This document shows positions 11,660-23,135 of a stretch of 64,000 bases of DNA, piece after piece (position 1 is the stretch's first letter; every line of letters begins with the position of its first letter). The notes below the pieces were generated by a model. The model did no database searches, was not told where the DNA came from, and was given only the letters and a program-made list of their open reading frames with translations. This stretch comes from Lithospermum erythrorhizon (taxonomy: Eukaryota; Streptophyta; Magnoliopsida; Boraginales; Boraginaceae): NCBI GenBank assembly GCA_019722365.1, contig JADFUC010002325.1:26391-90390 (forward strand), in the 5' to 3' direction. Position numbers and translations under genes: made by a program.

Positions 11660-13130
11660 ATATATTTTAGGAATTTGTTGTGTTTGTTTATGTTGAATCA
11701 TGGTTGTTTCATGTTGGATATTAATCATCGTTGAACATTGTTTATCATTACCATTGGAGTGTGTATTGTGTTTATTAGTTGATGATGCTTACTTATCATG
11801 ATTACATTATCGTTGCGTAAACAAACATGGGAATCTTATGTTGAGAGGAACTTCAGGTATCGTGGTTATATTTTCCTCCTTGGCATAAAATTAATTTTAT
11901 AAATCAAAGGGAGTTTGTTATTTCCGCGACTTCCTTTAATCACTTATTTTGATTATAACGAATTACATTTAAGCACTAATCGTGTTTCTAAGTGACCTAC
12001 GGTGAACGTATTGGCATGTTGAAGCGAGTTTGAAGTCGAGAGGCGATGCCATGCACTTGTGAATGTTCCTCAGTGTTCTTAAGGCGTGTGTAAGAAATTC
12101 CTCACTTAATTAATTGAATAGGTTGATTAGAGAGACATTTTAATTGATTAAACTATTTAATTTGCTAAAATGTTTTACTTAAAGAATCGGTTTAGCCCAA
12201 GCTTCATTCTTTATTGATCCACATTTGAATTATTGCAATCGAGGCTTGAATGACTTTGTGTCGTTTATAGATCGATGTCAGGTCATCAGATTAGAGGGAT
12301 CGATACAGAATAAATTGAAAGTTAAAATAAGCTTAACTGCTTTATTAGACCCACCATGAAATTAATTCTTTGGCCAGATTACAGTCAAATCGTCGGTGAA
12401 ATTTTGCTATCGGCCCTGCGGGAAATGATTATGCTAAATATTAGGTTCTGATTTTGTAGCACTGCTCACGCGTTAAATGCTTGATTAAAACCTAACTTTT
12501 CGTCAGTTCTTTAATCGATCCTCATTTGTTCTAAAAGCCAACTTTAATCTCTTAATACATTTCTTGTTCGATTAGTTTGTGAGGATTTCATTAGAGCTTA
12601 TATTTGTTCAAAGCTAGTTCTTACAGGTGTCTTGAAGGTTAATTTGTATGGGCATGAGCGGTCGGTGGATTGTCGAGGTTGCTTGAGGAGATTCTCGAGT
12701 GGTTGCTAGAGGCTAGCTAGGTGTTTAATTAATTTGCTTGAGGCGTATTGTGAGTTGCGTGCTTATACGCCACGGTGGTAAACTCACGGGATATAATACT
12801 AGCGAGGTTACTTTTAAATCCCGAGGTTGGAAAGCGAGGTGTGATAGGTTTGTCAAAGCTGCGTTATATCGTTGTGTGTCTTCTACATCACTACCTTATT
12901 ATTAATTTATATCATTGTTGTGCTAGAAATTGATTATAGGTTGATTGTGTATGTAATCATATAATTGTGTGAATTATTTTAAGGTTTAAGTTGAATTGGA
13001 ATAGTCGATTAGCTTTATTAATTTGGTTAATCTTGTTATAACTATTCACTAGCTTAAAAATCGTAAAAGATTTCAACTTTATACCTTATCCTAATTACTT
13101 CCCCCACTCTTGGGATTGCGTATAATTATG
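11660..13130 (+). mobile_element. Probable copia 3' LTR / 3' tail, no coding sequence
   Basis: This AT-rich block follows the putative polypurine tract and has no ORF. Its right end, near 13090-13115, has the C-rich acttcccccactcttggg-like sequence often seen at the end of plant copia LTRs. I could not pair it with a second copy in the window, so the LTR call rests on position and end sequence only. Confidence 0.35.
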
Positions 13131-13439
13131 ACTGCAGCGGCTCCGGGGTCAAATTCAAGTTTGCCCACTTCTTTTGGCGCCCCAGATAGGATAGACACCG
13201 ATCGCAATCACGAGAGATATGACCCATTTCCAAGCGTGATTCTCCCCGGAAGTCGACCTCACATTACGCTTAGTGTTTGTGGGCTTTCTGCGTAGCCCTT
13301 GGCTGCCTCTTCTCGAGGTTGGGCTGATTCCCTACAGTGATCATGTAAGTGAGGCTTGCCGGAAGGTCGCACCGAAGACACCTTTATCCGGGTTGAGCGC
13401 GGGTTATACTTGATAGATTCTCAGATACTCGGAGGTTGG

Positions 13440-14225
13440 ATTCGTGGTCATTTGCTTGAATAACTTGATGGCGTATCGTCACGCTAGATTTTCATGTTCG
13501 ACGATATGGTTGGAAAACCTTATTGACCGTCCTGCAGTAAGTGGCCTCCGTGCTTGAGGCAAAGGCATGCTTCAATGATAGATGTCGTACTCGATTCTGA
13601 ACATTGTTTCTCACATCCTCTTAGAGCCGTGAATATACGGTGGTATACTTTCGGGAAGAATCGAAATCCACCGCGTTATACCACACTTGAATCGACAGGT
13701 TTGTCTATGTTGGAGGCGGGAGGATAGTAATCGCCGGGCGTACACTTGTTTATCTTGTGGTGAAGTCGGTGCACATCGCTAAGTCCCGTTTGGTTTTGGA
13801 ATTGCGCGTTGGCCGACCGTGTAGAACGAAACTCCCGGATTGCGTTGCTTGTCTACCTCCTCGCGATGGCCATCATACTCCTACGAGGTAGAACACTAAC
13901 TTGGGCATGAGTGCGGGTCAAAATCACAGTAGGTGGGCGGATATGGCGGGTCCGCGCGGCGTATCTTTTGGTTCCCAATGAAGATATCACGGTACTCTCT
14001 TAGGACCCGGATGAGCATAGCCTCGTGCTGCGCCCAGTGTGATGCCTGTTTTGAAGACTTTTTCTTAGAATCCTTACCGTCGAGCGGGATACTCAGGATC
14101 TGCGTGCAGCCTTCCCTTAACTTGGGGCTTCTTCCGAGAATATTCAATGTCTGGCTCGTTCCGATCGTAGACCCGTCGAGCCACCGTGAATTGGTGCCAC
14201 CTCCACCTGCTGCGCTATACACTTG
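13440..14225 (-). pseudogene. Tat-lineage gypsy RT and linker remnant (copy 1)
   Basis: Read on the minus strand from 14225, the PR-RT linker appears as ILSIPLDGKDS and then MLIRVLREYRDIFIGN, which fits the Tat linker ending in a DVFAW-type motif. RT pieces follow to 13440 in broken frames. The same DNA recurs at 17.79-18.5 kb. For example, 13981-14040 and 18308-18365 share most bases around 'ggacccggatg'. The two copies differ by many small indels. Copy 1 abuts a third RT piece at 14.34 kb. It is not translatable. Confidence 0.65.
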
Positions 14226-14339
14226 GTTAAGGCCAAATAAAATCCTCGTGCGCTTAGCAAAACCATGTGTCTTTCAGGTCCGGAGGGTGAGCTTCGTGAT
14301 CGACGCCTCACGGCAGTGAAGCGCGTCGTCCAGAGTAGA

Positions 14340-14560
14340 TTTCGTGTTCAGCTTGATGCAGGCGAGAGAGAATACTTTGTTGACCGTCCTGCGGTAGGTT
14401 TAACCACGTTCTTGAGCCGAAGGCCATGACCCTCAAATAATATATATCTGGTGATGCAGTTTTGAATCTGATGCTTACCATAATCCTCTCGACCGCCCAG
14501 ATATACGGTGTTATCCTCGGAAGGCATCATAAATATGGGTGGGTATGTTTCAGTCTTAGC
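14340..14560 (-). pseudogene. Third copy of a Tat RT fragment
   Basis: The stretch ttgttgaccgtcctgcggta (14379-14398) corresponds to blocks at about 13518 and 17850 and continues in parallel for about 200 bp. On the minus strand it encodes a GLRLKNVV-like piece of RT just before the conserved ATYQRMV region. It ends about 45 bp before the TATA-like box of the + strand ORF at 14.6 kb, so this is a junction of two element copies or a rearrangement. Confidence 0.6.
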
Positions 14561-14589
14561 GCTGAATAGCGCCTTAGCATATTTCCCAC

Positions 14590-17250
14590 GTGTGTAAATG
14601 CCTTCCCATTTATAAGCGGCGGTTGGGAATTTCTTGTATCCTAACTTTACTATTTTTTTGTCCCAAATCAATTGCAAAAACGCCCCGCTTTCTTCTCACC
14701 AAACCGAACAAAGCTCCTCCCAGAGTTCTAGTTTTCACTCTTCGTCCCGTCGCTCAAATTCTCCCCCTGCGTATACACTTAGCACGATTCTCGTCACAGG
14801 ATCGGGGCTAAATAATGATGCCCAGCGTGCCATTTGTCCGCCCCAGCTTCCTCTTCTGCTTAATGCTTTGGCCAGAGCGTTGAATCTTGATGAAGAGCTC
14901 TACGTGAGGACACAGTGGACTTGAGATCCATTATGATATTCAACTACTCGGTGATGCTTACATGAGACCCTTTGTCTGCAATCTTTCACTCACTCTGGGC
15001 GAGGACGCCCAAGTTGTTATGCTGATGGCCAGCCTCGCCCGTCGGATTACTTGTCACGTAGGGGAAGTGTTAATACATGGTATGTGTTGAAAATTCGCGC
15101 GAGCACCCCCGATATATGGATATCCATTTTTGGGTTTTTACTCATTTTGTCTTGGCCGGTGTGGCCTGGCCCAGTGCTTCTGACTTCGCTACTCCCAGGG
15201 CGCACGAAGGATGGCTTCGCTCTTCGCCGTGAGACGGAGGCAGAAGAGGTTTTGCGAGGCATACCGTCCGTGGTGGAGCCGGACACTGGATGCTTTTTTC
15301 TTCTGCGCTTTCAGTGAAGTGCGCCTAAGGTGACCGCTTTTTGGTTTCAAATGGCTGCTTGAAGTCCCGTAGTCTTCTCCTGATGCACTTGAGCATAAGG
15401 CGGATCATCTTATACTCCTTGCGGGAGGATAAAATCCCATTGCCCACAGTTTTACGCGATCGCGTATCGCAGAAGGTTACGGGCTCTTTCTATAGCGATG
15501 TTGATCTTGGGGCCTTGGAGGCCTTTGAGGGTCTGCTTTTAGTGTGCGGAGCAGCCTGCATTTCCTCCTTGTCAAATGCACTGCGGTTGCCTCGGGACCA
15601 TCTCCCCCGAATGGTTTGTCAACAACCCAGTAATATTCTTCCCTCACGGTCCATAAGTTTCTGAATTTTTTCTTATAATAGTCTCAGCCCTGCTTGCGGC
15701 CAGGTCGTGGCGGCTTGATTCTTCGAGGAAGAAGATGAAGCAATGAGTCCTACTCATGAGAGGTACCTCCACTACAGACTCGCCTCCTTTGTTGAACCGC
15801 GTGTTCTCTGATGCTTACGGGTTGCTCGCCATGAGCTCGCCCCCCACTCCGTTGGTGAGCGTCTGTGACTGGACCGCGGGATATTGTTACAGAATCCCCA
15901 GTATGGGGACGATTACTCCTCAGAGCGGATGGGCCTTCTCGTCCTCGTCTCCGCCCCCATTTGAGACGGGGCAGTCAGGTGCCCCGACTTGGCTAAGGTC
16001 GAGATGCTCTCTTGTGGGCCAGTTGGCCTTTCGCCGCGTTGCAGGCAGGAAGATCGTTGGTGTTAGTTTTCGGCTCCTCAAACTCGCTTCCTCGGTTCAC
16101 TTAGAGACTCAGAGTCTCGGCATGTAAGGCCGGGGACGTGTCTCACCTGGGATTTGTTCTCTTCGCTCCCCGGAAGAGGATGTGAGTCTCTCTTGGCCAG
16201 CCTACATCATGTCTTCTAAGGATGTCGCGAGAGAGGACACCTCCTCACCCATCTCTATGGCATGCAACCATGTAGGCGGTTTGTTCCACTACGCCCTAGG
16301 AGATAAGGTACATCTCTTTCGAACTCTCATACATGCTCCGCTTTATTTTCAGCGATCTCTGCGAGATTGCACTGTAGTTCTTTTTGGTTTTCACCCGAAT
16401 TAGCCACTTGTCTTCTGAGGAGCTCACATCCTCACATGAAGTGGCTAGGAGTGTAGCTGAGGCAGTCAAGCCCCGGAAGGGGAGGCGAAGGCAATTAAGA
16501 GGAGAAGGTTGCTTGAGGAGGGTGTCTGCAGTGCCGCCTTAAGAGCACGGCCGATCGCCTTGTGCAGTATAAGAGTTTTGGGGCTAGTATTCGGCGTCTT
16601 GTCTTGTGAGAGCCACGTTGGGCGTGTAAGCGAGAGATGGACTTTGTGATGAGGAAAGGGATGTCATTTGTGAATAGGAGGAGTTGAATGTCTTCGTGCC
16701 GGCCGAGGGGATGAGATCTTGAGACCACGGCTAGCACTCTTTGGACTAGCGAGGGAAAGCCAGCCGGGCAAAAGGTCTTGGAAGCCACCTTGGAGGGTGC
16801 CGGACTGCCCGGCAATTTGGAGGAGCGGTAAAAGCTCTAACGCGGGTTGCGACTTGCCTCTTGGCATTTCTCCGCGCCTGAGAGAGGGACCGTCCGAGGC
16901 GGTCTGAGGCTCGGTGGAGGAAGTAGAGGCGGAGGTTTTACACGCGCTCTTTGGGATTCGGTGAGAGATGATGTCTCACCATCAATCCTACAACCCGTGA
17001 TTTTTAGCTATCCCATTAAATTGAACTTGTGGTGTTTTGAATACTTCATTTTTGTCCTTTTTAATAACATCTTAAATGCTGACACAATAACTACGTTTTT
17101 TGGGCTTTTGATTTCTATTTTATTGTTTAGCAGTACTTACTCCTCGTGTTGATTAGGAACAGCCTGCGGACCCTTGGGTTAGTGGGAGGATCTGTTGCTT
17201 ATGGTTAGGGCCTGCGGCCCAAGAGTTTGTATGCCGATTTGCAGAAACCC
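14590..17250 (+). pseudogene. Antisense extra ORF of the Tat element (copy A), broken
   Basis: This + strand segment is coding-like (GC-rich, long but shifting open frames) and lies antisense to the Tat pol, downstream of its integrase tail. Tat elements (Grande, Retand, RIRE2 types) are known to carry such extra ORFs between pol and the 3' LTR. A TATA-like tttataag at 14609-14616 and a leader with ttgcaaaaacgccccgcttt (14671-14690) precede it. The end, near 16950, reads WDSVRDDVS and matches the segment near 51340 in copy B (WDSVRDDVS there too in frame pieces). A tail with ttattcataataatgaaaa-like sequence at 17255-17275 also matches copy B at 51870. No domain recognised. Frameshifts are numerous. 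Confidence 0.55.
14609..14616 (+). promoter_or_regulatory. TATA-like box before the antisense ORF
   Basis: The sequence tttataag is followed after about 60 bp by a leader-like segment that is also present before copy B (near 48490). It suggests that the antisense ORF had its own promoter inside the element. No transcription evidence exists in the sequence itself. Confidence 0.35.
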
Positions 17251-17439
17251 TTTTTATTCATAATAATGAAAAATACAAAGTGGGCTTGCACGTACGCTTC
17301 AAAACTACTTCTTACGTTCATCCGCGATGTCTTTGAATATGGATGATCCTAGATGATCCTGATCCTGCCCCCGAAGCATTTGCCTAATCGAGTCCATTAG
17401 CCAGGTAGCCGAGCTAAACTGCCCGTAGCTTCAATACAC

Positions 17440-17650
17440 CAACCGCGTATCTTCCGCCTTCGGGATGGGATCATTTGCTTAATGTCGGCTCGGCCCGGCT
17501 GAATGGGATTGTATAACACCAGCCGGTGGGTACTCACTTCCGCTCTTAGAAGGACTACTTTCATTGTGTTTCACAATTCTGCTTTCTTACGTGTCATGGC
17601 TCGATCACACTTACGAGATATAGCGAAATTGAGTAGTAGTCTCCGAGTAG
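17440..17650 (-). pseudogene. Tat integrase C-terminal remnant
   Basis: On the minus strand the phrase VLLRAEVSTHRL (about 17565-17530) is the conserved tail of Tat integrases, where a LVLRKAEVSTH-type motif precedes the GPY-like region. The rest of integrase and RNase H is missing between here and RT at 17.74 kb, only about 100 bp away. The element therefore has an internal deletion of well over 1 kb. Confidence 0.6.
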
Positions 17651-17736
17651 AGCACCATGCCTCCTTCTTTCTTTGTGGGATGCATGGCATCCTTATTACC
17701 GCGGCTACGTTGAAGCGCGAGTTTGCTCATAAATTT

Positions 17737-18450
17737 TCAAAAGCTCTCGATTGGCCATGATCGGCTACTCCGACTTTTTGATGAGCACGTCATCACGTGA
17801 ATTTCAATGTTCGACCAATACGGGTATAGAGATACTTTGGTGACCATCCTCTGGTAGGATTTAACCACGTCTTCAAGCCTAAGACTGACCCTCAATGATA
17901 TATGTCGTATTTTGTTCTGAATGCGGTCTTGCCAGCATCCTCTCGGCCGTGAACATACGGTGGTATCCTGCGAGCGATCGAAATCCATACATGTGCCTGC
18001 GCTTGCATGTTGATCTACAATGTTAGGTAATGAATGCATGGTATCTGAGCAGGCCTTGTTGATGCGGTGAAGTCCACTCTGGCATCCGCCCGGGTCATTC
18101 GTTTTTCGGACGATTACGCGTTGGTAGCCAAGTGGGGAAAGCAAGAGCTCGGTGCATTTCCCCGAGCGGCTTGCACCCCCTCGCGGATACGCTTCCCCGC
18201 TACTCCTCGAAAGGTCAGATTCTTTGCCAGGCGGCTTGTGATGCGGAGTCGACACTCTGACCGGTGAACGTCTGGTGGGCCCGTTCTGGCATCTTTTTGG
18301 GCTGCCAGCAAAGGTATCCGGTACTCGCTTGAGGACCCGGATGGCGTGGCCTCGTGCTTTGGCCCCGGTGTTGTGCACATCACGAAAACCTTTTTCGGAT
18401 CATTTCTGGAGCGGGGCAGCTCACAGATCTCCTCGTGCTTCAGCCGCCCG
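17737..18450 (-). pseudogene. Tat gypsy reverse transcriptase remnant (copy 2)
   Basis: A long frame on the minus strand holds recognisable Tat RT in order: HAIRVLKRVPDTFAGS (linker), VIVRKTNDPGG, RINKACSDTMHSLPNI (cf. LNKACPKD...PLPNID), a RIQNKIRHISLRVSLRLEDVV stretch and SYQRMVTKVSLYPYWSNIEI. The catalytic YVDDM is replaced by HVMTCSSKS, so the two catalytic aspartates are lost through an indel. The same region is duplicated at 13.44-14.22 kb. PR and gag follow upstream on the same strand (18.6-20.6 kb), keeping the normal order. Confidence 0.8.
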
Positions 18451-18619
18451 CCGTGGGGGCTATGATGCTTCGAGGTAGAAGCATTCTGATCTGCGGAGCC
18501 GGCTCGGCTCCTCGGGATGTGGTTCACTTACCCCATAAAATGCGGGCCACTTATCAGCTTGAGTCGAGGCTAGATAACTGACCGCGTGCCTTAACTACAT
18601 CTCCCATTGTATCTATAGG

Positions 18620-19010
18620 TCCCATGCAGGTGTAGAACTTAAAGCTTGAGGTGAATGAGAGATACCGCGCACCAGTGTGTGTAGCCGGCCGGCTATTATG
18701 CATTGTAGGCCCGATCTGCCTGGCCATAATGGTGAACTCCGATCCTCACTTAACATTGTGGGTCCAACTCCAGAAGTAGTAACCGTGAGGTTTGAAACTC
18801 AGCTGAATTTTTGAATACGCGGTGAACCCCGCCAGCGGAGTGGCCACCGGTCGATCTGCGTCAGAGCTTATTCCGAGCTTTAGATGTCGTCGAAGAGGAT
18901 GTCCGCTGAGCTCACATGTCCGCCCGGCGTCCTTCCCAGCAGCAAAGTTAGCTGCTCGCGGGGTGATGACGAGAGGATCTACCATGCGAATGCTATTCCT
19001 GAAATCGTCT
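18620..19010 (-). pseudogene. Tat aspartic protease remnant
   Basis: On the minus strand, DPLVITPRAANF at about 18980-18945 matches the HDDALVI...ANF start of Tat proteases. A shifted frame then gives CELSGHPL (the relic of SSADIL), LKLG and TPLAGFTAYS (cf. TPLYGFTG). The catalytic DTGSSA cannot be read in one frame. A relic of the LGRPAL motif is near 18700-18690. It lies between gag and RT as expected. Confidence 0.6.
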
Positions 19011-19439
19011 TTCAGGGGAAGGACAAATCTAGGAACTTGTTAGTGCCCTGCGGTTCTGGCGTATGGCATAGGCAGATAGCGATCTCAGATCTCATCGGCT
19101 ACCCCGGAGATGACATTTACTCTTCCCGATGATGTTCGGAGGTCCCTCAGGATCTGACTTGTCACGATGGGCAGCCAGGTCTGTTGGTCTCATGTCGATA
19201 TAAATCCTTGGTGGCCATTTGGATGAAATTTCTCTATTTAAATCTTTAGGTGCGGAGAATCGTCGATTATCGTGCTGAGTGATCCGTTTGGTACTTGTAG
19301 AACTTGATCATATCGACTGTAGCAGTGCAGGAGGTGTACAAAGTGGATGTGGTAGCCCTTGTCACTCGATTTCCGGGAACATATTCGGTGGGTGTGAGGA
19401 GTCGGATACTCGTCTCTTTCGCTTCACCCGCCTCACTAC

Positions 19440-20620
19440 TCATAAATGCATTATCACCACAGGCGTGAAGGCACTCCTACCGGTAGGTGCGTGGGGGTAT
19501 GCCTGTCGAGGCGCCCGGATCGCGTCGGTGACCGCTCCCGGTACCGGGGGGTTGATGTCGTTTTCCATCTGCCGAACTCTTCCTCGGCCACTTAGCAACC
19601 CTCTTCTCTGCCTCCTCGATCCGAATGTATTTGTAGGCCCATTCATTGACCTCCTCCAAGTCCACAGGTACACTCTTGAGGAGTGATTCCTTGAGCTTGC
19701 TCAATCATGACCCACCAGCAAAGCCGTCGCCTGACCTTCTAATTAGCCCCGGTATCGGGTTGAACTCCATTTCAAAATCACTCTGGAAGGATGCGATTGG
19801 CGATGGACTCCCATTTTGAGGAGTCGTTAGAGAGTGTTAAATGCTTTTTATCTGCCCGAGCGCGCATAAATTCTAGTAAATCGGTTCTTAAGTTCCTCGA
19901 AGGATGTAATGCGCCTCTAGCGACGGTTGGCCAACTTTAAATTTGGTGTGGCTAAGGCAGCGGAAAGCCTGAGTAAAACGTGTCAAATTTGGTGAAAAGA
20001 CATACGGGGCGGAACTCCATGATGTGTTCCTGGGATCCATCTTCCCACGTGAAGACAGTGAGCGTGGGGCTTGACCTGCCCGGCGTGATGGCGCCCGCTA
20101 TATCGAGGCGGGGAGCGACTCCGCTCCGTGTTGATCCCCAGCGCCAAATGCAATCCCGGCCCGGCTTCGCGCGAGAGAAAACTTTCCACGCCCTTTGTAA
20201 GGCTACATTGCGTCCGAGGGAGGAGTGGGGCCCCGACCGTGGGATGTGGCACCGTGGCGGCTTGCTTGCCCGGTTGCGGCTCGTTCGTCTCCGTACCGAG
20301 AGTGTGGGTATGAGTTTCCTCCTACCAAAATGCTTGGGCCTGACGATATCTCTTGATATTTTTCCCTCACCGGTTGGGGGCTATTTCATATTTGAAATAT
20401 TCAATCCTTTAGTAAATACCATGGATTGTCCAGAGCCAAATCTCGGTGGATGTGAATTACCAGCGCCAGACACGGTCCCGAAGTAATAAGTGGTTGGCCC
20501 AGTTGGAGATATAGGTGGCGTCGTTATGCGGTGATCATGGGGATCGTCGGAGTTGAGGCCATCGTTTAACATGGAGTTCGCAGTGTTATCCCGTTGTTTC
20601 ATTGATAACATTTGAAAATG
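19440..20620 (-). pseudogene. Tat gag remnant
   Basis: From 20611 downward the minus strand shows an N-terminal polar part (MLSMKQRDNTANSMLNDG), then a capsid-like part. ITSFEELKNRFTRIYARSGR (about 19890-19830) is the conserved SISSFEELxRxFxxRY helix region of Tat gag. EEVNEWAYKYIRIEEAEKR at about 19660-19600 is the AQKYINAEE-type C-terminal signature. Proline/arginine-rich sequence follows. Several frameshifts break it. It heads the gag-PR-RT order of this minus-strand element. Confidence 0.75.
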
Positions 20621-20649
20621 TATGGGTGGTGACTTTCATAATCTGAGTC

Positions 20650-21100
20650 TCAGCGTAGTCGCTTGATGATGATGATGCAGTGGGTTTTAGGTGTTGGGCA
20701 GGATCTGATCTCAGTCAGGAGCTTTTGATCGCTCAAATAGAGTTTCCTTAAAACGAGGACCCCGGTTGCCCAGCAGGAAACACTCAGAGCGGTCAGTGGA
20801 GTAACGGATCGAAGAGTTTAGTTTATATAAATAGAGATTTGGGTATCAAAGTGAACTACTTGATTTCGCGCCAAAGGTTTGCTTTTTATAAGTGTCTTTG
20901 GAGGCAGTTCTTTCAGATAAAACTTGCCAGTAAAACAAGCTGTGCTTGATTAATGATTAAGCGGCTCGTTATGGACTTAGTAATTAACGACTTAATTACC
21001 ACATGGTGTGCGGATGATGGTTTTCAATGATCGCCTTTCTACCCAAATGGACACTTACTTAGCCAGCTTAAAGTAGGGAACTACCATTCAGCCCTTGCTT
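20650..21100. mobile_element. Tat terminal (LTR/leader) segment, copy A
   Basis: About 300-350 bp here are homologous to 47880-48160: aaacactc..., then gagtttagtt, then tttgggtatcaaagtgaact (20845-20864), then a cggctc-attaa block. In copy A it lies just upstream of the minus-strand gag, so it should be the 3' part of the 5' LTR plus the untranslated leader. I could not fix exact ends, and 21100-22196 holds nothing I can assign apart from a possible LTR remainder. Confidence 0.45.
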
Positions 21101-22196
21101 GAGTGGTCGAGGAGTCCGTTGTCGATTCTTGATCTTGGGCTACCTTCGAAGCCCAATCTTGTTAGACGATCAGGATCGGCCAATTAATTATAAGTTATTA
21201 GGAAGGCCCGTACGTTGTACAGAGAGTTGTGGGGCGATCGCGTCAATGCTTAGAAACCGCCAGAGGCCGGTACGCGATCATGGAGGCAATGTCTTTTTGA
21301 AAAATACTACGTGTAAGCCCGTTTCTTGTTATTTAAATTTTTTTCTTGGCGCCCAAAGTTACATGTGGGTAGAGTATCGGTATGCTGGCTAGCAGAAAGC
21401 GATCCATGAACCAAGCGAGTTGGTGTAAATCATATAAATATTTGAGTATATCACACCACATTGATCGAGACCAAATTGCCTTCGTTGGACAAGGAGGAGG
21501 TTACGTGTAAGGAGATGTCAATGTCTGATCCCAGCCCATTTGCGGAAGGTGCGTCACCGTGTATGAAAACATAGGGGAGGACCCGGGGGCTCAGAATAGC
21601 GAGGGACCTGAAAACAGGTAGGACCCGTAGCGATGGCAGTGAGATCCTTCCCCGGCCCAGGAAGGTCGGGAGATGAGCCCCAGAGCCAAGATGTAGGAGT
21701 AAATATGAATAGATAAACTAGAACTAAAAACTTGATGTAAAGAAGAGCGAGATATATAAAAAAGCGCCCGTTGTTCGATTATGCAGGAGGGAAAAAAAGG
21801 GCAATATTAATGATTAGAGGGGGTCGGGAGGGAGGCATGCGTCACCATGAGGTCCCGAGGAGGGCTGCGGGAACCTCAGATCAGCCTCCTCGACTTAGCG
21901 TGTCTTCTTGGATTGGTGCTCTCCCGAGGCGCGTGAAGTCTTGAAGGACAGTTCGTGTCCTGCGTCGGGCACGTGGGACTGATTCTCCAAGATACCAGCC
22001 AGTCTGAGATGCCACCAGATTGGCTCACGTGATACGCACGAGTTTGGCTTTTACTGTGGGGTTAATGGTCCAGTGATGGTCGTTGGACTATATAGCGCCA
22101 AATCACTTGCCGGTAGCGAAGGGCTCTCATGCTTAACCCCAGCCAAGAACATCCCTCTCGGTGCGAGAATCCCAGCAGCTTGCGTACCTACGTTGG
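21100..22196. other. Unassigned stretch between Tat and copia-type LTR
   Basis: GC-mixed, no recognised coding motif on either strand. It may be the remainder of the Tat LTR. Purine-rich parts lie at 21560-21700 and 21780-21860. Confidence 0.3.
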
Positions 22197-23135
22197 TGTT
22201 TTTACAGCATTATGAATAATATTCTAATAATCTTATGGATACGAGATTGATGATCGCTGCCGGTTGTGTAAATAATAATTAAGCAGTTAGAAAAATATGT
22301 TCGATTCTTGAGGGGTAATCAAATAATAGCGATTGGAATAATATGATGAAGACCACGGCATCAGCCAGAATGCCTTTAAAATTGTCCTTGATGGCGAACA
22401 AGTCCCGGATTCGGAGTTTTAGAACTTCTAAAATATTGAACTAAGGAAGAAATTTGAGGCGGAAAAAATCCAATGAGATTTTTCTACCTCTTAGTCGACA
22501 GAGGAAAAGGGAGGAGAGAGTTTTGCTTCATGAAGTGAATCTTAAAAAGTGAATGAAGCAGGTTTTCTTACTCCCAAAGTAACCTTTATATAGGCGCCCA
22601 AAATTCTACTTTTTAAGCTTTGAAAGAAATGTGCTTAAAAACTCTTCCGCTTTCATCCCCATTAGGTTTGATCGAACTGTGAGTTCGGAGACAGCCCTCT
22701 TATCCTAAAATCAAGGCATACAAATGTGGAGAAGAGAACATTCGGGAACCACATCCGTTAGCCTATTTTAGTCGAGACATGGGGTGTTTCAAGCTGTGTT
22801 GGAATTCGCCCCGATGTTAACTTATACGGAATCTATTTTAAATCCCGGGAAGTTATAATTAAATTATGACTCGAATTTCGTTGTATGTGTGTGACCTCTT
22901 AAGTTTGGATTGACAAAGTCATATACTAATAAATATTAACGAACATTATCACGATAGTATAATATGTGATTATGAGCGGATCCTAGTAAGCAATGTAATC
23001 CACCCAATTATTCGCATCCAGTATCGCCATCTGAACATTCTCATATAATCGAGCATTATATATGAACTTAAACTTAAATGGTAATCGGTTCTGATCGTTG
23101 TTCAGCGAGCATTATTTCAAATATCTCACATTTCA
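22197..23135 (-). mobile_element. Copia-type LTR, - orientation (solo)
   Basis: It aligns along its length with the LTRs at 49.62-50.55 kb and 51.92-55.36 kb. It starts with tgttttta...cattatgaata (cf. tgttggaattatg...ttcataata) and has a minus-strand TATA in ctttatataggcgcc (about 22590). It also carries a gtgacctcttaagtttggattgacaa block (22891-22916) and agcggatcctagtaagc (22975-22992). Length about 940 bp. No internal domains follow, so it reads as a solo LTR. No clear target duplication was found. Confidence 0.65.

Larger units (their letters stand above)
4600..11660 (+). mobile_element. Decayed Sirevirus-like Ty1/copia element
   Basis: The copia order gag, protease, integrase, RT, RNase H is readable on the + strand, followed by an extra ORF downstream of pol as in Sireviruses. 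RT and RNase H phrases (for example KLSFFLGLQVK-like and CHFTGHSAISW-like) are closest, from memory, to the SIRE/Maximus lineage. Every domain is split by frameshifts and stops. A purine-rich tract (aaaggaggagaat, near 11637) may be the polypurine tract. Integrity is lost, so the element cannot encode its own proteins. Confidence 0.8.

Noticed and set aside
11660..13130. LTR pair for the copia element (3.3-4.4 kb with 11.7-13.1 kb)
   Set aside because: The two blocks do not align by eye, so they were not called as a pair. An alignment would decide.
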